Positions 6,231-12,535 of a DNA stretch of 13,852 bases are shown here, in pieces. The notes beneath the pieces were generated by a model, which saw only the letters and a program-made list of their open reading frames with translations, did no database searches and was not told the DNA's origin. The translations under genes were made by a program, and so were the position numbers. Each line of letters begins with the position of its first letter. Position 1 is the stretch's first letter. Source of the stretch: Candidatus Avipropionibacterium avicola (GTDB lineage: Bacteria > Actinomycetota > Actinomycetes > Propionibacteriales > Propionibacteriaceae); the NCBI GenBank assembly GCA_018715445.1, contig DVLP01000142.1, positions 1 through 13,852 of the forward strand, in the 5' to 3' direction.

Positions 6231-9200
6231 TCACCGTTCGGGGACGGCGCGGGGTCGGACCCGGCCCTCGAGGACGGTCTGCAGGAGCTCGACGGTCTCG
6301 GGCATCAGGTCGACCCCGAGCCGACGACTCTGTCGGACCAGCCGACGGGCCAGCCGCTCGACCTCGTCCCGGCGACCGAGGCCGTGCTCGATCCGGATCC
6401 GGGCGCCGAGCAGCAGCTCATCCCCCGGGGCAGCGGTCAGACCACGGTTCACCGCCCACCGGGCTAGATCGGACTCTCCCCGTGTCAGGGCGCGGGCGGC
6501 CAGTTCGACTCCGACGTCACGGATCACCGAGGCCATGTCGGTCCGCATCTCCTCGGCCCAGTGCCACTGTCCCGGAGCGGCATCGGCCAGCGGGGCGCCG
6601 CGTACCAGGTCGAGCGCCCCGACCAGGGCCTCGTCGCCGACCCGGTTGACCCCGCCGTGGACCAGCAGGCGCAGTTGCTCCCAGTCCGAGGTCACCTCGT
6701 CGGCCAGGTTGATCCGGCCGCTGTAGGCGTCGGGCAGGTACGGCCCGTCCTCACCGTCGCCGAGCCAGGAGCGCAGCCGTGACATGTTCGAGCGACGGGT
6801 ACCTTCGGCGACCACCAGTCCGTTGGCCATCGCCATCGCCGTGGCATCGGGGTGCTCCATCAACCAGGCCGCGTACTCGATGCACTGCATCCTGGCCCGA
6901 GTCGGAGGGGTCCCCCTGGTCGCGAGCAGGTCGATCGGCCCGAGCAGCATCAGGGTCGGCACCGTCGGCTCCGGCATCCGATCCACCTCCTGTTGGGCAT
7001 CGACCTCGGCATTCTCGCCCGAGTCGGTCCCGTCGCGCAGGACATCGGCATCGGCCCCGGCGACCAGTGCCCGCGCCGGCGGCATCCCCAGGATCGACGC
7101 CGTCGGGGCATCGTCGAGCTGGTCACGTACCCGTCGGGGGGCTTCCGGGTCGGCCCACCAAGGCGCCGGGGTCGTCGGGCCCGCCGTCCCGGCGAACACC
7201 TCGTGCAACTGTGCGGCGACCACCGGGCCGACCCGGTGGTACCGCAGCGACTGGTCACCAGGACTGAGCACGCCCCGCCCCTGTGCCCCGAGCGTGAGGG
7301 TGAGTCGGTCGGCACCGACCTGATCGAGATCCGTCAGGACCGCGACCAACCCACGCTGGCCCTCGTCGACCAGGTCCTGCAGCACCCCGGCCGAGTGCTC
7401 GTCCAGCGGTTCGGCGGCCAGCACGACCTCGGGCACCCAAGCCTCGGCCAGGGTCGGGTCGAGGCGCAGCGCGGCGATGCTGCGGTCACCGTCGCGGTGC
7501 TCGGCCCGCTGGCGCGCGGTACGTTCCAGCCGCTCCAGCACTGCCGCGGAATCGGAGCTGACCTCCAGTCCCGGCGCATCGAGTTCGGCCAGCCACGGGA
7601 CGGCGTCATGCTCGGTCAGTACGGTCATCCGCACGCCCCGACTCCACGGGTGGAACGCCAGCTCGCAGGCGATTGCGCCGATCACGGCTGCCGGGTCCGG
7701 CGGCTGCTCCACCGGGTCGCCGACACAACCGAGGACGCCGTACTGCTCCAGGTTGACCAGGACGTGGTCGGTGCCGCTCACGCCGAGCCCGACGGTCGCC
7801 GGCCACAGGTACGGCTCGTCGGCCCACAGGTCGGGCTCGGCGAGCCACGACGCCGGCTCCTCGATCGTCCAGCAACGGTTGTCGGCGCCGATCGACCCGC
7901 CGACAACGAAGGGCACCGGGGGTGGCGCCTCGGGCGGCGCGACGAAGCGGAACTCACAGCGGCGGTCATCGACCAGGATGCGGTCCAGCTGCGGCACCGG
8001 CACCGACTCGGTACGGCAGTGCGCGGCGATCCGGCGCATGGCGCGGTCGACCACCTGCCCGGGCTGCGGGTCCTGTTGATGACCCAGGGCGGTCTCCAGG
8101 GCCACCCCGGCCGGCCCGGGATGGGAGATCCGGCGGCCGACGGGCCGCTGGTGGAGCTGGAGCACCCGCCGCGTCGCGAGCACCCCGAGCACGGCCGCAG
8201 CCGCCATGCCGGAGAAACCGGCCGCGAGCAGCGCCGGATCCGGCTCCACGTCGCCGGCGACCACCGTCGACGACCGCGTCAGGTCACGCCGCTCGACCGA
8301 CTCCCCCGGCCCTGTTTCGGTCCGCTCGTGCGGTCGGGTGGGTGGAGTCGACTCGTCCCGGGACGGCTTGCGGCCCTCACCGTCCCGGTCATCGCGAGGT
8401 CTCTCGTCACGGGGAGCCTCCCGCTCCGGTCGGTCCTCGTCCGATCTGCGCCGATCGTCCCGGTGCCGATCGTCCCGGTGCCGATCGTCCCGGTGCCGAT
8501 CGTCCAGGTGCCCCCGCCGCGAGAGCTCCTCGGCCTGCGGCAGCCGCAGGACCGTACCGACAGCGACCTCATCGGGATCGGTCAGCACATGGCGATTGAC
8601 CTCGTACAACTCCGGCCAGCGCTCCGGCGAGCCCAGGTGCTGATCGGCCAGCCCGGCGAGGGTGTCGCCGGCTCGCACCACCACATGGGGTCCGATCGGG
8701 GCGGCGTCGACGCGGGGCACGACCAGCTCCCAGCCCACCTCGAGGGCATCCGGACCGTGCCGCTGCAGCACCGGGTTGGCCAGGGCGATCCAGCGCCACT
8801 GACCACCGTCGTCGTAGTACCGCTCGGCCAGCGTCCACAGGCTCTCCCCGGTCGTCACCCGGTGCACGGCCAACACACCGGGACTGCGCTCGGTCGGGGC
8901 GCGATCGGCCGCTGGTGAGGCAAGGCCGCTCCCGTTCGGACCTACCTCGCCGTCCCGTACCGGTAGCGGATCGACAACCGCGACTGCGGTCGCCGGACGT
9001 GGGGTCGGGCCCGACCCCAGCGCGTCGGAGTGCTGGGCGCGCGGCGTCGCCAGGGTGGCCAGTGCGGTGATCACCAGGACTGCAGCAATGCCCTGCAACG
9101 GCCCCAGACCTGGCAGCCGCAGCGGCCGTTCCCGGCGCAGGTTGACCAGTTCGACCACCACGCTCAGGGTGAACAACAGCCACACGAGCCAGGCGGCCGC

Positions 9201-9377
9201 CGTGACCAGGCCCAGCAGCAGGCTGCCGTCGTCGGGGCCGAGCAACACCTCCGACGGGGTCCGCCCGGCCCACCTGCTCGGATCCGGCCACTGCCCGATC
9301 ACCCACAGCAACGGCGGCACGCCGAGCACCGCAGCCGCCAGCACGAGCCCGGCCACCACGGTGCGGACGAGCTTCAT
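6231..9377 (-). CDS. Membrane LysM protein with winged-helix/BTAD transcription-activator domains
   Basis: This 1048-residue protein joins an outer cell-wall-binding part to an inner SARP-like transcription-activator part. Helices at about 6-28, 53-79 and 96-111 precede two LysM domains (171-222 starting VHRVTTGESLWTLAERYY; 230-281 starting HVVVRAGDTLAGLA), which bind peptidoglycan-type glycans. A charged Arg/Asp linker (290-370) and a fourth helix (382-401) follow. The cytosolic part has a poorly characterised core (420-745), a winged-helix-like segment (about 807-890) and a BTAD helical repeat (893-1037). Arg-rich loops after helix 2 (NLRRERPLR) and helix 4 (TRRVLQLHQRPVGRR) support N-in, LysM-out, C-in topology. 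ATG 9377 has a GAGGGGAG ribosome binding site. It is divergent from the WXG100 operon, suggesting it controls those genes; target and signal are inferred. Confidence 0.85.
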   Translation of the reverse strand: MKLVRTVVAGLVLAAAVLGVPPLLWVIGQWPDPSRWAGRTPSEVLLGPDDGSLLLGLVTAAAWLVWLLFTLSVVVELVNLRRERPLRLPGLGPLQGIAAVLVITALATLATPRAQHSDALGSGPTPRPATAVAVVDPLPVRDGEVGPNGSGLASPAADRAPTERSPGVLAVHRVTTGESLWTLAERYYDDGGQWRWIALANPVLQRHGPDALEVGWELVVPRVDAAPIGPHVVVRAGDTLAGLADQHLGSPERWPELYEVNRHVLTDPDEVAVGTVLRLPQAEELSRRGHLDDRHRDDRHRDDRHRDDRRRSDEDRPEREAPRDERPRDDRDGEGRKPSRDESTPPTRPHERTETGPGESVERRDLTRSSTVVAGDVEPDPALLAAGFSGMAAAAVLGVLATRRVLQLHQRPVGRRISHPGPAGVALETALGHQQDPQPGQVVDRAMRRIAAHCRTESVPVPQLDRILVDDRRCEFRFVAPPEAPPPVPFVVGGSIGADNRCWTIEEPASWLAEPDLWADEPYLWPATVGLGVSGTDHVLVNLEQYGVLGCVGDPVEQPPDPAAVIGAIACELAFHPWSRGVRMTVLTEHDAVPWLAELDAPGLEVSSDSAAVLERLERTARQRAEHRDGDRSIAALRLDPTLAEAWVPEVVLAAEPLDEHSAGVLQDLVDEGQRGLVAVLTDLDQVGADRLTLTLGAQGRGVLSPGDQSLRYHRVGPVVAAQLHEVFAGTAGPTTPAPWWADPEAPRRVRDQLDDAPTASILGMPPARALVAGADADVLRDGTDSGENAEVDAQQEVDRMPEPTVPTLMLLGPIDLLATRGTPPTRARMQCIEYAAWLMEHPDATAMAMANGLVVAEGTRRSNMSRLRSWLGDGEDGPYLPDAYSGRINLADEVTSDWEQLRLLVHGGVNRVGDEALVGALDLVRGAPLADAAPGQWHWAEEMRTDMASVIRDVGVELAARALTRGESDLARWAVNRGLTAAPGDELLLGARIRIEHGLGRRDEVERLARRLVRQSRRLGVDLMPETVELLQTVLEGRVRPRAVPER
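8452..8511. repeat. Four 15-bp tandem repeats in the linker of the LysM regulator
   Basis: The unit CGATCGTCCCGGTGC occurs four times head to tail (8452, 8467, 8482, 8497), the last with one change. On the coding strand it encodes repeated D-D-R-H-R in the charged linker (residues ~292-310) between the second LysM and the fourth membrane helix. Copy number could vary by slippage without breaking the frame. Confidence 0.92.
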
Positions 9378-9405
9378 CGCCACTCCCCTCGCTGTCGCGC
9401 CATCA

Positions 9406-9431
9406 CCACCGAGCTCCTCGAGCACCGGTGG
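9406..9431. promoter_or_regulatory. 26-bp inverted repeat upstream of the LysM regulator
   Basis: CCACCG (9406-9411) and GCTC (9413-9416) mirror GAGC (9420-9423) and CGGTGG (9426-9431), giving about ten paired positions around a short centre. It lies 29-54 bases upstream of the regulator's ATG. It could be an operator, for example for autoregulation, or an mRNA leader hairpin. Confidence 0.4.
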
Positions 9432-9524
9432 ATTCCCAGCCTGCGGCCCCGTACACCCGAAGTCCACAGCTGCGCCGCAACGGACAACACCGATTCACCC
9501 CAGCTCTTCACCGACCCGGTTGGC

Positions 9525-9601
9525 GAAGTGACCCCTTCGGTGCCTACTGTCATGGATGGCAGTCGAACTGCCGCTCCACCGCCCGTCGGTGGAAGTGACC
9601 C
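9525..9601. repeat. Direct repeat GAAGTGACCC flanking the esx leader hairpins
   Basis: GAAGTGACCC occurs at 9525-9534 and again at 9592-9601, 67 bases apart and in the same orientation. The copies bracket the two stem-loops of the WXG100 leader. SARP-type activators often bind direct repeats, but their repeats are usually closer together (about 11 or 22 bases), so a regulatory role is speculative. Confidence 0.35.
9558..9592 (+). promoter_or_regulatory. Two tandem stem-loops in the leader of the WXG100 operon
   Basis: Stem 1 pairs GGCAG (9558-9562) with CTGCC (9568-9572). Stem 2 pairs CCACCG (9576-9581) with CGGTGG (9587-9592). Both have five-base loops and only three bases separate them. 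They end about 20 bases before the GGAGG ribosome binding site at 9613-9617. They could stabilise the mRNA of highly expressed Esx genes or serve as protein-binding inverted repeats. Confidence 0.45.
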
Positions 9602-9625
9602 GCACATCACCCGGAGGACTCCCCA

Positions 9626-9940
9626 ATGAGTGGAAAGTCAAGCGTCGACCGCGCGGAAATGGCCAAGGCTGCCGGCCAGATCGATGAGGCCCTCGGCACC
9701 ATCAGCAACATCCAGCGCACCCTCGGCTCGAACGTCCAAGGCCTCATGGCCACCTGGCAGGGCAACGCTGCCACCGCCTTCCTGAAGGCCTTCACGGAGT
9801 TCGACAGCCAGTTCAGTGTCGTGCTCAACGAGCTGCAGACCATCCACGGCAAGCTCACCGACACCCAGTCGCGCTACACCGCCAACGAGGCCGAGCAGGA
9901 AGCTGCCACCCAGGGCATCGTCGGCCTGCTCAACAACTGA
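9626..9940 (+). CDS. WXG100 family protein (EsxA/ESAT-6-like), first copy
   Basis: This 104-residue protein has the standard WXG100 length and helix-turn-helix hairpin. Helix 1 covers about 8-42, the turn carries W44-Q-G46, and helix 2 covers about 48-92. The C-terminal YTANE (84-88) fits the YxxxD/E signal that directs type VII (ESX) substrates to the secretion ATPase. The GGAGG site eight bases before the ATG is strong, as expected for an abundant small protein. Its stop is 29 bases before the second WXG100 gene, so the two are probably co-expressed and may form the usual antiparallel heterodimer. No cysteines or signal peptide are present. The secretion machinery is not in this window, so the ESX system it uses is unknown. 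Confidence 0.92.
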   Translation: MSGKSSVDRAEMAKAAGQIDEALGTISNIQRTLGSNVQGLMATWQGNAATAFLKAFTEFDSQFSVVLNELQTIHGKLTDTQSRYTANEAEQEAATQGIVGLLNN

Positions 9941-9969
9941 CCCCAACGACTGCGAAGGAATCGACAACC

Positions 9970-10260
9970 ATGAGCGACTACACCACAGTCAATGCCGGCG
10001 CGATGCAGCAGGGCATCGGCGACCTCCAGACCGCCTACACCGGCACCAGCACCACCCTCGACAACCTCGAGCAGCAGCTGAACGTGTCGCTGGGCCAGTG
10101 GGACGGCGACGCCCGTGAGGCCTACGCCATCGCGAAGTCCAAGTGGGACCAGGCGGCCAACCACATGGCCCAGGTCATCCAGAAGATGACCTCCACCCTC
10201 GGCCAGATCAGCGAGAACTACGACGGCACCGAGCGCGCCAACCAGCAGAACTGGGCCTGA
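9970..10260 (+). CDS. WXG100 family protein (EsxB/CFP-10-like), second copy
   Basis: This 96-residue WXG100 protein has W44-D-G46 in the turn and YDGTE (84-88) near the C-terminus, at exactly the same residue numbers as in the preceding protein, although overall sequences differ. The two helices flanking the turn are rich in Gln, Ala and Leu as in Esx pairs. The ribosome binding site GAAGGA lies about ten bases before the ATG. The gene follows its partner by 29 bases, and both probably come from the promoter region before 9626. A hairpin stands directly downstream, before the next two genes. Both proteins carry YxxxE, so which plays the CFP-10 (targeting) role in a pair cannot be decided. Export by a type VII system is inferred from family and motif. 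Confidence 0.92.
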   Translation: MSDYTTVNAGAMQQGIGDLQTAYTGTSTTLDNLEQQLNVSLGQWDGDAREAYAIAKSKWDQAANHMAQVIQKMTSTLGQISENYDGTERANQQNWA

Positions 10261-10281
10261 GCCCTGACCCGTCGGCTGGCG

Positions 10282-10331
10282 CCGATGTGCACCAATCCAT
10301 CGGTGGCCCATCTCTGCACGGGGTGGGCCAC
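10282..10331 (+). terminator. Intercistronic hairpins after the WXG100 pair
   Basis: A perfect 8-bp stem GTGGCCCA (10303-10310) / TGGGCCAC (10324-10331) with a 13-base loop is followed some 15 bases later by a pyrimidine run containing TTTT. A second stem CCGATG (10282-10287) / CATCGG (10298-10303) shares base 10303 with the first, so the two may exclude each other fully or partly. The likely role is partial termination or 3'-end stabilisation of the esx mRNA. Confidence 0.5.
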
Positions 10332-10386
10332 TGGTGTCCCCCAGTCCTTTTCCTTCCTCACTACGCACTGCTAGGAGCACGGCAAC

Positions 10387-10779
10387 GTGATGACCATGCA
10401 ACATGACGGTGGCGGTGGCAGTTCGGTCCCGCCAGTGACCTCCAATGTGACCGTGGATCCCGGGGAGATCCGCGCCTTCGCCCGCTTCCTCCAGGACATG
10501 GAGACCGAGCTCAGCACCACCCGCGACTCCCTGGCTGACAACGTCGGCGAGGCCGAGCGCACCTTCGGCAAGTACGACGGCGCGGAGACCGCGGTGCGCA
10601 AGCACGACACCACCCTGCAGGCCGAGCTCGACGCCCTCGACGCCTTGATCACCCGGTTCAGCGAGCTCACCGAGGGCACCATCCAGGTGTCACGCAAGTA
10701 CACCGACCTCGAGGAACTGAACCGCACCAACGCCGACGTGATCTCGGCTCATCTCACCGCAGACGGAGGCGATCAGTGA
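10387..10779 (+). CDS. Small WXG-like protein with YDG in place of WxG
   Basis: This 130-residue, mostly helical protein is of WXG100-like design. After a flexible N-terminus (MQHDGGGGSS at 4-13), helix 1 runs from about 24 to 60. A turn reads GKYDGAETA (61-69), matching GQWDGDAREA of the previous WXG100 protein but with Tyr in the Trp position. Helix 2 continues to about 120 and contains YTDLE (105-109), which fits YxxxD/E. It is about 30 residues longer than a standard WXG100 protein. AGGAG at 10373-10377 gives good spacing to the GTG at 10387; the ATG three bases later is equally possible. Its stop overlaps the next gene's start (TGATG), implying translational coupling. It is probably a further ESX substrate or a partner of the downstream protein; the assignment rests on pattern, not a named family. 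Confidence 0.75.
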   Translation: MMTMQHDGGGGSSVPPVTSNVTVDPGEIRAFARFLQDMETELSTTRDSLADNVGEAERTFGKYDGAETAVRKHDTTLQAELDALDALITRFSELTEGTIQVSRKYTDLEELNRTNADVISAHLTADGGDQ

Positions 10780-12392
10780 TGGCAGCCATGCAGCACGACG
10801 GCGGTGGCGGTGGCGGCTCCTCGCACAGCTTGGCCACCCAGCGTGAGCTCAACGCCCTGCTCTCGCTCTCGGACAGCACCGGGGTACGGCAGATGGCCGG
10901 TCGTTGGTCCTCGACGGGCCGGCGCGCCCACCAGATCGCCGATCTGATCGAGGCCAAGCTCGCCGATCTGACCGCCGAGGGCGGATGGACCGGGTCCGGA
11001 GCCACCGCGTTCGCCGAGGCCATCCGCAGCGATGCCCTGGCGCCGCTGCGCAACTACGCCCGACGCGCCGCTGGCGTCACCGACCAGGGTGAGCAGAACG
11101 TCAGTCACGCCAAGGACCTCGAGCCGATCGCCGAGGCCATCTCCGGCGCCAACCAGACCGCTTCGCAGAACAACATCCCGTGGGACGTCGACACCCGGTG
11201 GGACGCCCGCCAGAAGGACGTCGAGCAGTCCCTGCTGAGCAAGATCGACGAGCTGCTCACCGGGCAGGACGAGGCGTACGAGAAGGCCAAGGCCAATTCG
11301 CCGTACGAGATCGTCAACGGCAACGAGCAGGTCGTGAAGCAGGTCGCCAAGACCGAGTTCGAGCCGATCGAGAGCTCGATCCCGGCCGCACCGGCCTCGC
11401 GGTACTTCGACAAGGCCCAGGTCTGCGTCGACCCGACCGTGATGCGCTTCGACCTGCTGATGCGTCGTCTCGACATCGGCACCGCTCCGCGCCAGTCGGT
11501 GCAGAACGGGGTCGACGGTGTCGAGTCCGCCCTGCGCTCGTACGCCCCGCAGCAGACCGAGCAGCAGCAGGAGTCCGACAAGGGCAAGCGCGCCGGCGCC
11601 GGGGGTCCCTCCGGCGGTGGCGGCGGCAACCTGCCCGGTGGTGGCACTGGCGGCGGGGGTGGCTCGGTCAACCTGCCGGACGGCAACGGCGGTGGCGGTC
11701 CCGACACCGGTGGTGGCACCGATCTGCCCGGCGACAACCGTGGACCTGACGGCCCCGGTTTCGAGGAGCCGGACGTCGACGACCCCGATCTGGGCAACGG
11801 TGGCGACGACACCCCGCGCGAGCTGCCGGACGGCCCGAAGGGCAACATCGACGATCCGTGCCCGCCGGGACCGGGTGGCGACCTCGACCTGCCCAAGGCC
11901 GAGCCGCTGCCGGGTGACGACGACCTCACCGGTGGTCTGGACAAAGGCACCAGGGGCGCGGGTACGCCCGGCCCCGGCGCGGTCGGTGGACCGGCCCCCG
12001 TGGGTGGTCCCACCCCGGCCCCGACCGTGGGCGCTGGCGCCGGCGCCGGTGTCGGCGGTCTGGGCAACCTCGGTGGCTCGCTGAACCCGGGCAACCCCGG
12101 GACCAGCTTCTCGCTGGGCGCCAACGGCCGACCGCAGTTCAACCTCGGGGCGACGTCCCCGCTGCCCGGTGCAGGTGCAGGTGCAGGTGCGGGGGCCGGG
12201 ACCGGCGCCGGTGCAGGTGCGGGTGCCGGAGCCGGTGGTAGCGGTGCCGGCATGCCGATGGCGCGCCCGGCAGGGCGACGCTCCGACGACGAGGAGGAGT
12301 CGGCCGAGCTGGAGGGTGACGAGACCTGGCTGGAGGAGGATCAGTCGGTGTGGGGCAACCGCGCCGCTGCACCTCCGGCGGAGATCCGCTGA
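10779..12392 (+). CDS. WXG-like N-terminal domain protein with long Gly/Pro/Asp-rich region and acidic tail
   Basis: This 537-residue protein has three parts. An N-terminal helical domain (about 18-260) holds EGGWTGSGATAF (68-79), the Trp-x-Gly turn expected of WXG100/PPE-like type VII substrates. A low-complexity stretch (about 268-495) is first rich in Gly, Asp and Pro (GGGGNLPGGG), then in Gly-Ala repeats. An acidic tail (502-520) runs into WLEEDQSVWG (517-526) and ends APPAEIR. The N-terminus repeats the MQHDGGGG leader of the preceding protein. ATG 10779 overlaps the previous stop, with GGAGG nine bases upstream; GTG 10776 is the alternative. It has no signal peptide or membrane helix, so export would depend on a type VII system, perhaps with the upstream small protein as partner. 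Function is unknown; it could be wall-associated or a secreted spacer-type protein. Confidence 0.82.
   Translation: MAAMQHDGGGGGGSSHSLATQRELNALLSLSDSTGVRQMAGRWSSTGRRAHQIADLIEAKLADLTAEGGWTGSGATAFAEAIRSDALAPLRNYARRAAGVTDQGEQNVSHAKDLEPIAEAISGANQTASQNNIPWDVDTRWDARQKDVEQSLLSKIDELLTGQDEAYEKAKANSPYEIVNGNEQVVKQVAKTEFEPIESSIPAAPASRYFDKAQVCVDPTVMRFDLLMRRLDIGTAPRQSVQNGVDGVESALRSYAPQQTEQQQESDKGKRAGAGGPSGGGGGNLPGGGTGGGGGSVNLPDGNGGGGPDTGGGTDLPGDNRGPDGPGFEEPDVDDPDLGNGGDDTPRELPDGPKGNIDDPCPPGPGGDLDLPKAEPLPGDDDLTGGLDKGTRGAGTPGPGAVGGPAPVGGPTPAPTVGAGAGAGVGGLGNLGGSLNPGNPGTSFSLGANGRPQFNLGATSPLPGAGAGAGAGAGTGAGAGAGAGAGGSGAGMPMARPAGRRSDDEEESAELEGDETWLEEDQSVWGNRAAAPPAEIR
12168..12236 (+). repeat. Gly-Ala codon repeat in the WXG-like long protein
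   Basis: A run of alternating Gly and Ala codons, beginning with four exact GGTGCA hexamers, encodes about 23 residues broken by one Thr. The later codons vary in the third position, so the run is partly diverged. Hexamer slippage would change length without shifting frame. Confidence 0.85.
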
Positions 12393-12413
12393 CCTCGATC
12401 CCTGCTCGCCAGT

Positions 12414-12446
12414 CCGCCCCCGTTGCCCCTGTGGCAGCGGGGGCGG
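12414..12446 (+). terminator. Strong hairpin terminator of the WXG100 operon
   Basis: The arms 12414-12427 and 12433-12446 pair over 14 positions with one T-G wobble and a five-base loop; the core is GCCCCCG / CGGGGGC. It lies 22 bases after the stop of the long WXG-like protein and before the glycosylase gene. No T-tract follows. It is the strongest stem in the window and closes the operon. Confidence 0.7.
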
Positions 12447-12535
12447 TCCCGTCCTCGGGTGGCTTCTGCGCTGATTTCCCCACCACCCTTGATGATTTCG
12501 GGGCACGCCTTGGCCTTTCCGGGCATGATGGTGCC

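Noticed and set aside
8452..8511. Regular short repeats considered as a CRISPR array
   Set aside because: The units are contiguous 15-mers with no spacers, and they lie in frame inside a coding region.
6852..8918. A 688-codon open frame on the + strand
   Set aside because: It is antisense to the LysM/BTAD regulator, which has clear domains, membrane helices and a good ribosome binding site. The antisense product is Arg/Pro/Gly-rich without motifs.
9520..9550. TTGGCG and TACTGT as a promoter for the WXG100 operon
   Set aside because: The spacer is 19 bases and the -35 matches poorly, so it was not listed; transcription probably does start somewhere in 9440-9560.
10773..12506. A 577-codon open frame on the minus strand opposite the long WXG-like protein
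   Set aside because: It is a composition shadow of the Gly/Ala/Asp-rich coding strand; no start context or domain.
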